A DNA stretch of 64,000 nt, taken from positions 62,001 to 126,000 of the forward strand of contig NC_054082.1 of the NCBI RefSeq assembly GCF_017562075.2, in the 5' to 3' direction. Made by a program: the position numbers and the translations under genes. Under the pieces are notes generated by a model that saw only the letters and a program-made list of their open reading frames with translations, had not been told where the DNA came from and ran no database searches. Below, piece after piece: positions 49,546 through 60,979 of this stretch. Origin of the DNA: Anopheles merus. Lineage: Eukaryota; Arthropoda; Insecta; Diptera; Culicidae. The first letter of the stretch is position 1. Each line of letters starts with the position of its first letter.

Positions 49546-50169
49546 TGATACACCTAACAAAAATCTTTATTTTGTCCATTGGGTAATGGTAACTAGATTT
49601 CACAAGCAGAAAACGTCAACATAAACGGTGGTATTCCCTTAACCACCTTGGGCTTCAGTGTGGCCAAATTATTTTGGCGGATTTCGGTAGGAGCGCCAAC
49701 ATTTTATCTGTAGTTTTTGGTAGGTTAAAACTCGAAACTCCGTGGGTGGGGGGGGGGGGAGTGCTAATGCGTAAAATGAAAGTTCCATCCCACGAGAATT
49801 TGCATCCTTTATCCTTTATCATTTATCCTTTATCTAGGATATGGATTAGATTTGGTTCAGCGGTTACACAAATGAAGGTCTTTCTGAAGTGTCGATCTGA
49901 AAATTGTACTAGGAATTCCCAAATAGCCAAAATTGCTTAAGCAGCTAATTTTGGCATGCTAAATATCGCTGCTTGAATTCGTCTTTTGCAGTAGATAAAC
50001 AGTATCCAAGTTCCAGGTGGGCCTTTCAAACAGCGCTTAAGCAGCTTCCTTATACCAGGGTACCGGGGACTATTTTTCTTTGTGTTTTATTTTCAAGCAA
50101 GTGTCATCTATGAAATAAACAACATGATTTGTTTTGTTTGTGTACATGTGTATATTTTTAAATCCTTAA

Positions 50170-50997
50170 GGGTGGTGGCAACGCACATCGGATGCGATTT
50201 TATCGGACGAGATTTCCCAAATAGCCAGCTCGTACTTTATAGCTGATTTAGGGCTGTTTAACGAAAAATCGTTCCGATGTCGTACTTTGTGGCTGATTAA
50301 GAGATAGACGGTACTTTGCGGAACTAAGGAGCTTTTTAACAGGCACATGGTACTTTTTGGAACTTTGCGGCTGATTAGCACTATGTGTAGGGTTCATGAT
50401 GGAACTTGAAGGCTTGTTAAGAAAGCGTACCGAACTTGGTGGAACTTTATAGCTTTTTAATGCATGACATCGGTACGAGATGGCTCTTGTCAAAGTGTCA
50501 AAGACGGACGCCGGCAATAATCTCATTGCTGCTGCACAAGTTAGATTCGTTAATTGAAGAATGAAATTTGAGTGAAGTGATTGTGAATTATCAGTAAATT
50601 GTGTGAAATTTTATGTAATTCATCCATACAAAAGATTTAAAAATATACACATGTGTTTAAACGAAACAAATCTTGTTGTTTATTTCATCGATGACGCTTG
50701 CTTGAAAATAAAACACAAAGAAAAATAATCCCTGGCATCGTGGCATAAGGAAGCTGCTTAGGCGCTGTTTGAAAGACCCACATAGAACTTTGATGCTGTT
50801 TATCTACTGCAAAAGGCGAATTAGAGCAGCGATCTTTAGCGTGCCAAAATGAGCTGCTTAAGCAATTCTGGCTATTTGGGTTATATGGGATTTGACAGAT
50901 AACGTCGGACGTGCGATTTCGTCGTCCGACGTAATCTGTCAAATCCCATATAAATCTCGTCCGATAAAATCGCATCCGATAAGCGTTGCCACCGCCC
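50170..50997. mobile_element. P1 MITE in N1, itself split by a second N1, TSD TAA
   Basis: GGGTGGTGGCAACGC starts after CCTTAA; GCGTTGCCACCGCCC ends before TAATACTC. N1 copy 1 reads CCTTAATATTC here, so TAA is the duplicated target. N1 copy 4 interrupts it after GACGAGATTT. Confidence 0.9.
50216..50880 (-). mobile_element. N1 element copy 4 nested in P1, 665 bp, TSD TT
   Basis: Full-length, reverse orientation. P1 resumes with TTATATGGGATTTGACAG as in other copies, so TT was duplicated. The oldest-to-youngest order here is N1 (outer), P1, N1 (inner). Confidence 0.92.
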
Positions 50998-51111
50998 TAA
51001 TACTCATGAATTATACAAAATGTCACACAATTTACTATACAATCACAATCTCTTCTCTCGAAATCCCTTCTTCAAAGAACTAATCTAACTTGTGCAGCAG
51101 CAATGAGATTA

Positions 51112-51698
51112 CCCAAGTGCCACAAATCCACTAAACGACCACTAAACGGCTTCTAAACGACTCAAGTTCTCTACCTAAACGGAATATAAAAAGACTTCGT
51201 TTAGCAGACGGCAAACGACTCATGCATTCTAAAAATAGCGAAAAAGCTGGTGGCGCTCTCTGTTGGTGGGATACCCCAACCAGTTGAGCTTCATCGCTTG
51301 GAGGAGAGCTTTCTCATTTCCTCTGTACTGTTGTATGGTTTCACATTGTAGTTATGCATCGCTAGAACTAGAACGGCGATACAATTGTTTAAATACTAAA
51401 CTCCAATGGAAACCACCAGCACTGAAACAAGTGAGATTTGAGTAATGGTCGTTGGTGTTGATACCCACGTATTTGACCACACGACCATTCATATAGATTT
51501 TTGCTCGGAAAGTTAGAAGGCTATATAGGTCATGATAAGATGAAACTTGCCGAAACACATTGCAAGAAAAGGATAGCAATATAATAATCAGTTTTAATAC
51601 GCCATCTATAGATCAAACCAATGAAGCTGTGGAGCTTTCATTTTTTTCTTTGGATATTCAATCTTCCAGTCGTTTAAGCTTAATCTGTGGCGCTTGGG
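51112..51698 (-). mobile_element. N2 element copy E nested in N1, 587 bp, TSD TA
   Basis: CCCAAGTGCC at the left, GGCGCTTGGG at the right. The uninterrupted N1 at 50506-50520 (reverse) reads GAGATTATTGCCGG, giving a single TA. Confidence 0.92.
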
Positions 51699-52381
51699 TA
51701 TTGCCGGCGTCCGTCTTTGACACTTTGACAAGAGCCATCTCGTAACGATGTCATGCATTAAAAAGCCATAAAGTTCCACCAAGTTCGGTACGCTTTCTTA
51801 ACAAGCCTTCAAGTTCCACCATGAACCCTAAACATAGTGATAATCAGCCGCAAAGTTCCAAAGAGTACCATGTGCCTGTTAAAAAGCTCCATAGTTCCGC
51901 AAAGTTCCGTCTATCTCTTAATGAGCCACAAAGTACGACATCGGAACGATTTTTCGTTTAACAGCCCCAAATCAGCTATAAAGTACGAGCTGGCTATTTG
52001 GGTTCTATGCCAAAGAAGGACTAGGATGCACATTTTATTTTCAGTGGTGGCAAGTTATTTTTCTCGGGCCTCCACGCGACCGCTTAGAGCCGCAGCAGTG
52101 CTCCATCGGATACGATTTTATCGTACGTGCTGTCATTTGATTTTCGCTGGATTATTTAGACTGATTTGATTGTTTGGCTGAGTTTTTAGTTCAGGATTCA
52201 AATTCAATTTCAAATTTAAATGATTTTCTTTGACGAGCAATTCTCGGAATCCAAACAACTGACATTTTCTACTTATTATTTAATTTATCATAAAATTTTT
52301 AAGGATAAGATTTTGAATTTAAAACGCATGTAGCAATTTTCACGTGCCAGGCAAACAAACGTGGATTTGCGCGATAAGTAA

Positions 52382-52640
52382 CCGCAGGACTTCACACAGC
52401 ATAACACGGAGCAACATAACAACTGACAGCTGCCAAACGCTTCGCAAAACGCTGGGGAAAGGAAGTAAAGCGTTTCATTAACTGTCGGTCATCGCAGTAG
52501 GTTGGTAGCTTTTCTACGAACAATGAGCTGTCTACTAAGGATATTTAAACATTTTACCAGCAAAGAAGCGTTTTCTGAAGAGTTTGGCAGCTGTCAGTTG
52601 TTATGTTGCGCTCCGTGTTATGCTGTGTGGTGTCCTGCGG
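52382..52640. mobile_element. PIF/Harbinger-like MITE family P5, 259 bp, TSD TAA
   Basis: Left end CCGCAGGACTTCACACAGC and right end GCTGTGTGGTGTCCTGCGG; arms continue over CATAACACGGAGC and AACAACTGACAGCTGCC. TAA on both sides. Confidence 0.85.
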
Positions 52641-52674
52641 TAACAAATAAGGATAGCGATCCTTGAAACAGCAT

Positions 52675-52840
52675 CCCAAGCGCCACAGATTAAGCTTAAA
52701 CGACTGGAAAATCAAATGTCTGTGATTTTTCGTAGGATAAATGAAAAATCGGTAGTTTTAGGGTGGTCATCTGTGAATCGGTAGGCATATAAAAAATTGG
52801 TAGGAATACATATAAATCGGTATTTCTGGTCACTCTGTTG
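52675..52840. mobile_element. N2 end fused to another element's 3' part
   Basis: CCCAAGCGCCACAGATTAAG and 19 more bases of N2 (to about 52713) run into a segment matching 20748-20840 (GGTAGGAATACA) that ends GGTATTTCTGGTCACTCTG. No N2 right end follows, so N2 is truncated here. Confidence 0.65.
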
Positions 52841-53130
52841 GGCTTCACACCAGAAAACTTATTTGTGCGCGCTTTTAAATGTCAACACACCACGATTCCA
52901 GAAAAGACGCGCTTGGCTAAACAATTGGTGAAATATTAAAAAGAGTTATCGTAATTCATCCGAGTGATAAGTTCAACGTTAATGGCCAGTTATGATTGAC
53001 GACTAATTGTAGTGTCTTGCAGTGTGATTTAATGTCGTATATCTGGTATATGGTGACGTACTGATTCTATGAGCAAAGTGCTGGAGTGTTGATACAAAGT
53101 GGAAAGAATTGCTACTCCAACTGTCGTCAT

Positions 53131-56100
53131 ATGGATTCTTCAGGTTCAACGATGGTGCAAGATAGTTCCAAATTGTCTCCAGGAGCAAGTGCTCGTAAAA
53201 TGAAGCAAAGTCGACTGCCGTTTCAAATATTGTCAACATCTGCCAAAACTTTCGATGAACCTGTAGAAGCACGGAAGAGAAAACCATCAACAGAAGGAAT
53301 AGATCTCGGACATGTAGCCAAAGCTGGACGCATATCGGAAGTCAAAGAGAATGTTACGACACTGGTCGCAGAAGAAACGCGGAAACAGATAGTTGAGATC
53401 GCAGAACAAAATGTTACGAATGCTGATATGGAAACATCTGAGCCGGCTGTTGGTTGCAGTGGTCTGCCTACAAGTAAGGCGAATAAGAAGGGCAGTGGGA
53501 AAAGCGATGTAAAAAGGACAGAGTCACCAAAAATATTAATAAAACTGCCCATAGGAAAACGTAAACGTCCTTTGGGAAAAGTGAAACCTTTGAAACGAAA
53601 GGCATTTTTTGAAGATAGGTTGAATTTGGGCGGTGGTAATACGAATGAGGTTTTAATTTTGGATGATACAGATTTATCGGACGACTCTATTGATGAGGGA
53701 GAAAACAGTAAATCTGTAAGCGTAAAAGAGGATTCAAAGATTTTGCATGATAATTCTAAAAATGTTACAATGTCGCTAAGCTCAACTATAATGCTGGAAT
53801 CTTCTGCTAAAGATTACAAGTTTGTAGCTGATTCGGTAGGTGTGAGTGATACAAAAACGAATCACATTGGTTCACCGCAGTTAGATGCAATTGATAAAAA
53901 GGAGCAAGATATGGAGGCATTGTTTAAGGAAGACATTTTTGCCCCACATACAGAGGTTGAATTAAAAACTCATTCGAAGACGGATCGATCAAGCAGTGCT
54001 AATTTTGTAGACCCAGCATCTGATATTGATTCTAGCGAAGATGATGTGTATATGCTTTGTACACCTAATTCTAAGATTGTTCCAAATGAAGACGATAATA
54101 GGGCTCGTAAACTTACTCCAAAACAAATAGCTCGACGACAAGAGTACGAAAAACGACAAGCAATTAAACAAAAGGAGAAAGAGGAAAAGCTACGCAAACT
54201 GCAACAAGAAAAAGAAGAAAAAGCGCGAGAAAAAGAAGAACAGGAGCGATTGCGTCGAAAAGAACGCGAAGAAAAAGAGGAGCAAAAACGCAAGGATCGA
54301 GAAGAAAAAGAAGAGTTGAGACGTAGGGACCGCGAGGAAAGGGAAGAACAAAAACGTAAAGAACGTGAGGAAAAGGAAGAACATAAACGGAAGGAGCGCG
54401 AAGAAAAGGAAAGAAAACGACAAGTAGAAATTGAACAGAAAAATGAAGAAAGGCGTTTAAAAGAAGAAGAACGCCGTAAAAAAGAAGAGCAAAAGGAAGA
54501 AGAACGCAAACGTAAGGAAGAAGAAAAAGAAGCAGAGGAAAAACGGAAACAGAAGGTAGCACAGGCTTTCACGAGCTTTTTTGTCAAGAAACCGATCAAT
54601 GGAGGAGGCGTAAAAGCTTCTGATGATGAAAACTCAGTGGAATCTTGTTTTGGTGGAATAACGAGCACAACAACGACTATCATGGAGCGGCAAAGATTTA
54701 TGCCGTTTTGCGTTAAAGGAGATATGCGACTGGCACCAACAGTTCGTAGAGTTTTGGATAATGTTCAAAGAGATGCTCTGGAAAGGGTGTTCTATATTAC
54801 CGATGATGGTCAGGCAATGGATCGTACCAATTTATATCTTGAGAAGTTAAAAAGTAAATCTCATAAGCCCTTAAAGACAGATCGAACATGGAATGTCGAA
54901 GATGAAGAGGAATGCGATGATATTATGGTTGTTGGTATGTATGATTTGAGTGTTATTTCAGTTATGATGCGCGTATCATTCATTTTTGTGGTTGTTTTTT
55001 TAGATGAAAATGTATGCCATCAGATCGAGGAAGATCCTGGAAAAATGAAGCAAAAATTGAAAACCAAGTTTTTTCTGTTTGAAGAAAATCGTCGTCCCCC
55101 CTATAGAGGAACATGGCGAAAACGAAGCTGTTTGATAAAGGCGCGACGTCCTTTTGCTCAAGACATGGTAAGAGAATTTAACTATCGTAGAACTTTAATA
55201 ATAACCCCATGCACAAAAGTAGCTAAAATTGATTCTGTTTATTTTAAGAAATTCTTTGATTACGAAGTAGACTCTGACGATGAATGGGAAGAAGAAGAAC
55301 CCGGCGAATCACTGCATGGCAGCGATGACGAGAAGGATGTAGATCCTGAAGAAGACTACGAGGTTGATAATGAATTTTTCGTGCCTCATGGCCACCTTAG
55401 TGACGAAGAGCTGCATGCTGAGGAGGAAGGCGAAATAGACGATAATAGTCCCGAGGTACAAAAAGTAAAGTTGAAACTAATGCAACAAGAGTTTGTAGCA
55501 GAGATGAAAAAGAAAACTGAGAAAATTAAACCCAGGCTCATAGGGTGTATTTGGACAAATGTAAGCGCTGAAGACAAAGCTCGTTCCTCGGAGTGTTCTG
55601 CAATCATTTGGAAAATGCTTGACGACCGTGCTATGCTTTATAATCCAGATGAACCTATTTCATTTACTCGATCTTACTCAAAGGCAAACGGTAGTTGCAA
55701 TGATCAAGATTTATCTTCCATTTCTCCAAGTAAAGATATCGAAAAATCAGTAATAAAAAAGGTCAAAATAACAGATGAAGCCGTCTGCGACTTAGCGCGA
55801 TTGGTTCATGGAAATGTGAATAATCGTAAATTTTTAGTTCGCGAATTTCATGCCTTTTGGAATAGTCGGAACGAATCTGTTGAATTTAGCTTCGAAAGTA
55901 TAAGAAACAAAATTAAAGAGATAGCTAAATGGGGCGCATGTCGCATTAAAGGCACGATGGAGGGAAAATTATGTTGGACAGTAGAAAATAGCGTTTTGGA
56001 ACAGTGCAATCTGATGGATTTGCCATTACCGAACGATTGGAAGTATCAGTTACAAAAAGAAAGTTTCATAAAAATGGACAAGAAACCCGACGCGAAGCAA

Positions 56101-56568
56101 GAGTCTAAATTAGAAACACAAAAAACACCTCCAATTGATGCGAACAATGTACGAAAAGATGCAAATGAGGTAACCATCAGTACATCCAAAACGAAATTAA
56201 ACGAAACCACGTCTATGGCAGGTAGCATCGTGAAATTTGCAAAAGTAATGCTTAAAGAAGATGAGAATGAAACATTGTTTTTGGACAGTTCTACATTAAA
56301 AAAAGGTCTATCATCATCTCTTCTAAAAAAACTGGATAGCAAAAAAGAAAAAAATACAACAAAACCAGCTACAAAGTGCTCTAGTACTGAGACATTAACA
56401 GATCAAAATTCAAAAAAACGTGTTAAACTTCTGATGTCCGTTCCTAGGGGTCAGAATATAAATCAGTCTACGAAAAATAACCTAATCAGTCAGTTTTTGT
56501 GCAGGGAGAATAGAAAAAATGATCAATCAATTAAAAAATCAGATGATACAATAATCGAAATCGATTGA
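53131..56568 (+). CDS. Caf1-180: Caf1-180, large subunit of chromatin assembly factor 1
   Basis: It deposits H3-H4 at replication forks with Caf1-105 and Caf1-55, recruited by PCNA. Exons 53131-54934 and 55004-56568 give 1122 residues. A PCNA-interacting motif QSRLPFQI lies at 26-33. The KER region, a long charged helix, spans about 325-485. The conserved ENRRPPYRGTW block is at about 625, followed by an acidic stretch (about 685-735) that binds histones and a GHLSDEE segment. A C-terminal winged-helix-like domain (about 860-930) ends with KLCWTVE. The start is the first ATG in the frame; an upstream GTG extension is ignored. The single intron (69 bp) is a multiple of three without stops, so it hides in the open frame. 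An antisense frame across the KER repeats is a shadow. Confidence 0.94.
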   Translation: MDSSGSTMVQDSSKLSPGASARKMKQSRLPFQILSTSAKTFDEPVEARKRKPSTEGIDLGHVAKAGRISEVKENVTTLVAEETRKQIVEIAEQNVTNADMETSEPAVGCSGLPTSKANKKGSGKSDVKRTESPKILIKLPIGKRKRPLGKVKPLKRKAFFEDRLNLGGGNTNEVLILDDTDLSDDSIDEGENSKSVSVKEDSKILHDNSKNVTMSLSSTIMLESSAKDYKFVADSVGVSDTKTNHIGSPQLDAIDKKEQDMEALFKEDIFAPHTEVELKTHSKTDRSSSANFVDPASDIDSSEDDVYMLCTPNSKIVPNEDDNRARKLTPKQIARRQEYEKRQAIKQKEKEEKLRKLQQEKEEKAREKEEQERLRRKEREEKEEQKRKDREEKEELRRRDREEREEQKRKEREEKEEHKRKEREEKERKRQVEIEQKNEERRLKEEERRKKEEQKEEERKRKEEEKEAEEKRKQKVAQAFTSFFVKKPINGGGVKASDDENSVESCFGGITSTTTTIMERQRFMPFCVKGDMRLAPTVRRVLDNVQRDALERVFYITDDGQAMDRTNLYLEKLKSKSHKPLKTDRTWNVEDEEECDDIMVVGMYDLSVISVMMRVSFIFVVVFLDENVCHQIEEDPGKMKQKLKTKFFLFEENRRPPYRGTWRKRSCLIKARRPFAQDMVREFNYRRTLIITPCTKVAKIDSVYFKKFFDYEVDSDDEWEEEEPGESLHGSDDEKDVDPEEDYEVDNEFFVPHGHLSDEELHAEEEGEIDDNSPEVQKVKLKLMQQEFVAEMKKKTEKIKPRLIGCIWTNVSAEDKARSSECSAIIWKMLDDRAMLYNPDEPISFTRSYSKANGSCNDQDLSSISPSKDIEKSVIKKVKITDEAVCDLARLVHGNVNNRKFLVREFHAFWNSRNESVEFSFESIRNKIKEIAKWGACRIKGTMEGKLCWTVENSVLEQCNLMDLPLPNDWKYQLQKESFIKMDKKPDAKQESKLETQKTPPIDANNVRKDANEVTISTSKTKLNETTSMAGSIVKFAKVMLKEDENETLFLDSSTLKKGLSSSLLKKLDSKKEKNTTKPATKCSSTETLTDQNSKKRVKLLMSVPRGQNINQSTKNNLISQFLCRENRKNDQSIKKSDDTIIEID
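54935..55003 (+). other. 69-bp in-frame intron of Caf1-180
   Basis: GTATGTATG donor and TTGTTTTTTTAG acceptor; splicing joins GTTG to ATGAAAAT, giving VVDENV. Translated, it would add 23 mostly hydrophobic residues (VSFIFVVVF) into the middle of the protein, which is implausible for this nuclear factor. Confidence 0.85.
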
Positions 56569-56817
56569 CCCTAGCGTTGAAATGTAACGTTTGTTTAGAT
56601 AAGATTCTGTAATATGTATTTATAGTTTATTATTTTCCCATGTTCTTGCAATTAATACAGCCTATCACATGCGAATATATTCGGCAACAAATAATTTGCT
56701 GTGTTTTTTAATTTAAATTAATTAATTATTACATTTCGATACCCCCCACCATACATCTGATGGAATGCAGACAATTGTTGTAATATATAACTATATATAA
56801 TATAGCGCAGCAAATGT

Positions 56818-57082
56818 TTGTTGGAGGTCTCCTAACGGGGAACATCGACTGTCCATCCCCACTCCAACTACTAGACATCTATGCTCCAACGGCCCCTCTA
56901 CGCCCGCGACCTCTGCTTAATGTCCCTCGTCGTTGAACGAACTATGGCTCAAGAGACCCTATAATCTCTATGTGCAGGGCTTTTAACGAAGTCTATAAAT
57001 TTTTCGATTTTGATGCGTCTCTAAAGTCGTTTAAAGACCTAAGACAATTAATCAGGGCTATAACTGTCCATTGAATAAAGAT

Positions 57083-57122
<40 letters not shown>

Positions 57123-57135
57123 TAATAATATTGAG
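56818..57135 (+). mobile_element. Jockey-like LINE 3' end with (AAT)n tail
   Basis: One frame shows the usual end of a jockey reverse transcriptase (VPRR, TNYG, MCRAFN, FDFDASL), interrupted by a TGA after VPRR. A 3' tail of about 16 AAT units follows at 57083-57130. Only the last 80 or so codons remain. The TTTTTGGACCGTTCCTC tail motif at about 57150 recurs at 62970. Confidence 0.7.
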
Positions 57136-57369
57136 ATAAGCAATACGGTCTTTTTGGACCGTTCCTCTTGAGTAAAAAAAACAATATTGAGATACTCTTT
57201 AAACCGTACTTCAAAAGAAAAAAATAGTTACATGAAAACCCCGTAAAAAATGATTTGAAAAGTCGAGAGGATGGAAAAATTACAAATTGAAAAACTTCCT
57301 CACCTAGGTTAAATAAGGTAAAACAATTAGACATAGCTAGGTAGCTTTCCTCGAATCGTTAGAATCTCA

Positions 57370-57915
57370 CAGGTGTCATTCGCAGCGCGGGGCTAGATTA
57401 GATAACGACTTCCGTGGCACGATCCTCTACCGATCTCCAATTTCTTGGCTTCGCGGATGACATCGACATCATGGGCAGGACAACAGCGAAGGTGTTGGAA
57501 TTGGTAGCAATTGGATTGAAGTTTATTTGATACCAGATCGTGCAGGAGAATCGTGCATGCTATGGGCTTCACCGACTGCTGCGATCCAGAAGACTTCAAG
57601 CTCGCACGAAATGTGAGGTATATAGCATATTATTTCGCCCGGTGGTCCTCTATGGACACGAGTCCTGGACCATCCGAGCGGAGGATGCAAACGCTCTGGG
57701 CCTGTTTGAGCGACGCATCCTACGAACTATCTTTGGCGGTGTGTTCGAGCATGGAGCGTGGAGGAGAAGGATGAACCACGAGCTTGCTTAGCTGTACGGC
57801 GAACCGAGCATCCTAGCGGTGGCGAAGGCTGGTAGGATAGGATGGCTGGGACATTTCATGAGGATGCCGGATTCATGTCCCACCAAGAAGGTTTTCGGAG
57901 TATTCGGGTTATAGC
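57370..57915 (+). pseudogene. RTE-like LINE fragment, reverse transcriptase C-terminal part
   Basis: Fragments in more than one frame show the FADDIDI catalytic box (near 57455), then FRPVVLYGHESW, ALGLFERRILRTIFGG and RIGWLGHFMRMPD. These are the familiar RT end of RTE-type retrotransposons. Stops and shifts break it, so it is dead. The 5' part is missing, as usual for truncated LINE copies. Confidence 0.85.
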
Positions 57916-57949
57916 TATCAGAGCGGAACAACTTGCAATGGATTAATGC

Positions 57950-58055
57950 GTAACCGGACAACTCCGGGTGATTCCGGACAACTCCGACTCCAGACGACTC
58001 CGACTCCGGACAAATCCGGACGACACCCAATGACTACGACTCCGGAGGACTCGGA
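57950..58055. repeat. CCGGACAACTCCG-type minisatellite
   Basis: Ten or so variants of GACTCCGGA/GATTCCGGA in tandem just beyond the LINE end; same core as the array at 4534-4955. Confidence 0.75.
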
Positions 58056-59248
58056 CAGTTGTGGGTGCGCTCTAGAGAGAACATCACTAGTTGAGGGTTG
58101 TTAGAACATGTTCGTAAGAATGTGGTCTTGCTCTATCTTAAGACTATTGTGTGGTTTAGAATTTCTAAATTAACACAATGAAATAAAACAGTTTTTTTGC
58201 GGGCAGCTGTAGAAATTGTATGTGCGCAGGTTTTTTTAAAGTATATTTTTCAGGCCTCTGCGAAGTCTTTATTTGCAGGAATAATGTGGAATTCGTGCTG
58301 ATTCAGTTATAGTAAAATTTATATAAGCAAAATAATGGAAAAATATTTTGATAGTTGAGAGCATTTATATTCATTATACAGATGGTGGTAGAGAAATGAC
58401 GGTGGTGGCAACGGGGTATGCTGTTGCATGATGAGTATGAAATTTGTGACCCAGCTCACGCTAGATGAATTCTACCTCACACTGTAGCATAGATGGTTGG
58501 GGAGCGGAGCGGTTTTCTACTATGGATTTGCTATTGTCTGGGCGTTCTGGCTTGGTGTCACAAATGTTAACCAATGCTGCACCCGTTTGTTGCCGTATGA
58601 CTATTTTCCCCGTTGTTCGTCACTCCCGGGAAAATTGAAAATTCCAATGCGTGAACATTGTGCAATGCTTAGCTGTGCATGGGAAGGGATGGCTGAGTAG
58701 TAAGGAAAGAGAGGGAGCGGGGTTGGTTTGGTTGTGGAATGATTTTTTTTGTATTTTCGTTACGTTCTGGTGATTTCTAGCGTTTAATGATGTTACTGAC
58801 ACGCTATACCTGCTAGGTTTAAAAAAATTGTTTAGTCTTGTGGTAACGCTGTCCCTATTCAGACGTGGTTGTTCTGTTGCATGTTGCACCAGATATTGAG
58901 ATATTTGCAGATATCCGACACGTACTAAAAGGTATTTTTTAAATTTTATATTGTAATGGTACGTACAAGTTTTATCGTTAGTTTGTGTTTCATGTATATG
59001 TTAGGCTTTTTGTGTGCATATTGATTACAGATAGATATTACTTTGTTCGTTTGTTTATTTTCATAGAGGCTTTGAGCTGAATGGCCTCATTCACCTCTTT
59101 TAATAAATGAATTAATTCTATACTTAAAAACTAACATTTATCTTTGCAAGCCATTTGTGGCGTGCAGTTACCTTATACCGAGTAGTCTCGGTTTACTTAA
59201 AAGATAGTTATTACTGAAATAATACAGTGTCTTGCTACATTTATGGTA

Positions 59249-59559
59249 CAGGTTGTCCACGAGATACGCGGTTTTCTACATGCCACAGTTCTTCGACCAA
59301 ATTGTACTGACAATTTTCAAATGCCAAAATAATTCATTTTGTTGAATTTTTAAAATCATTCCAAAAGTTACTAGAGTGTATTCTTGGGTCAGAATCGTAT
59401 CAAATAATTTATTTGGCAAACCTACCAAGCAAAATGCTAACAAAAAAAAACGAAAATTTGCCATATTTTTAATAAATCTGTAAAATTTTACTTACGCGGA
59501 AATTCAAGAATAGTGATTATTCCTGCCCCGCATTAACAACGTATCTGGGCAACAACCTG
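59249..59559. mobile_element. TA-type MITE, 311 bp
   Basis: CAGGTTGTCCACGAGATACG at the left pairs with CGTATCTGGGCAACAACCTG at the right (two small differences). TA at 59247-59248 and 59560-59561. Confidence 0.8.
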
Positions 59560-59995
59560 TACTCTAGATTTTTAACACATTTTCGTAAATATCGTTGCCA
59601 GTTCTCAAGCTAAACTTAAAATGTTGTGCTATACGATAGGTAATCTTTGAGACCATTTATGAAATCGGTTCGGCCACACAGTTGTCTTTTAGATCGTAGA
59701 TGCACCATCAATTGATTGAATTCCAATTATGAGAGTTTTGTACATTTTGGCCAAATTAGTAAAAACTAAGTACTATAATCTTGGATTTTAAAAACTTCAA
59801 CGATGCTCAGAAAGATTTCCTATCAGATAACATCAACATTTTAAGTTTGAGAAATAGCCACGATTTGAGTGAAAATCAGAGAAAAAAAAAATTAGCGTAC
59901 CACCAATTTAGTAAGCTGCTAGTATGTGTATAGTGTGTATAATCTCACAATCCCGAACAAGTGATTAGAAGAGCGCAAAAAATAACTACATTAGA

Positions 59996-60290
59996 ACGTC
60001 GATTACTCGGGTAGCTCGGGGCCGTACGGTTACCGGTTAATCGGCTTCGGTTTCCACGGGTTATGGTCCAAGAAATGTCAAATTCATATATATTAAAAAA
60101 ACACTGGTTTGCCTAACAATTCTCTTTGTATCAATCGAATTAACATTCGTAAAATGTATTTTTTATGTAATAAAAATATTACTTATCAACTTGACTATCA
60201 CTGCAAATGTTCTAAACGATTGAACAGCTGTCAAATTTACGCGCACGGTTAAGCCGCTCACCGGTTAATCCGCTCCTGAATAATCGACGA
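59996..60290. mobile_element. Probable inverted-repeat element
   Basis: GAACGTCGATTACTCGGGTA near the left pairs loosely with CCTGAATAATCGACGATCG at the right; GGTTAATCGGC/GGTTAATCCGC repeat inside. Target duplication unclear. Confidence 0.5.
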
Positions 60291-60841
60291 TCGTATGTAT
60301 TTTCAAATGTGTTCAATTCATTCAATTTGACACGAAATTTTAATAGATGAATTCTTTTTGTTGCTTTTATTGTAGAGAAAATGTAATTGCACGATAAGAG
60401 CAGACCATAACACAACGCAATCATGGATTTCATACACTATTTCTGTAGTGTAGTCTTGAAATTAACATGTTAATAGAATGCTTCAATAACAAATTACCAT
60501 AGATGTAAATGAAGGAGGGACATGATTGCGATCATTTCGATGTAGCTATATCAATTTCAATAACATATGCATACTAAGTGACTCGCGCTCTAGATCGCAA
60601 TAAGTAGGTTCGCTTCGTTCATTAATCGGAATAATCAGAACTGTGTCGAAATGTAGTAGGCTTGGTTGGAATTGGGATTTTATTTATTCTAACAAATCAA
60701 TGTCGTAATTTTCCCTATGAAATCCATATCAGAACCAATATCAAACACATGTAAGAAGAGCTGAGTAAGCATACCAGACCTTTTATATTATTAATCAACC
60801 TTTTCTTTCAGTTTTGTTCCTTTTGTCAAATGAACCTAGTT

Positions 60842-60898
60842 GATATATATGCCAAGGTCCGAGCTAAAATAAATTCAGCATTATAGTCGATAGTAAGT
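60842..60898 (+). promoter_or_regulatory. TATA-type promoter and 5' splice donor of the secreted-protein gene
   Basis: GATATATATGCC (60842-60853) is followed about 30 bp on by an initiator-like TCAGCATT (60875). A GTAAGTAT donor at 60893 opens a 63-bp intron that ends TTTATTTCAG at 60955, just upstream of the ATG. Confidence 0.5.
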
Positions 60899-60979
60899 AT
60901 ATCATATAATTTGTTGATGAATTCAATGTGTTTAATGCGTGTATGTTTATTTCAGTCAAATATAGCAAAAACTGCACCA

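Larger units (their letters stand above)
49918..52002 (+). mobile_element. N1 element copy 3, host of nested P1 and N2
   Basis: Ends CCCAAATAGCC and GGCTATTTGGG with TT outside. It contains a P1 MITE at 50170-50997 and N2 copy E at 51112-51698. With those removed it aligns with 17929-18590 in order and length. Confidence 0.88.
58056..60841. other. Intergenic DNA between Caf1-180 and the secreted-protein gene
   Basis: Apart from the two inverted-repeat elements listed separately, I see no gene, RNA or known repeat. Short open frames lack any recognisable domain. Confidence 0.4.

Noticed and set aside
50685..50975. 96-codon frame also found at 34638-35027 and 17840-18124
   Set aside because: All three translate N1 transposon sequence; the repetition is due to the element, not a gene family.
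53970..54683. 237-codon minus-strand frame rich in Ser and Phe
   Set aside because: Antisense of the Glu/Lys/Arg-rich KER region of Caf1-180; low complexity only.
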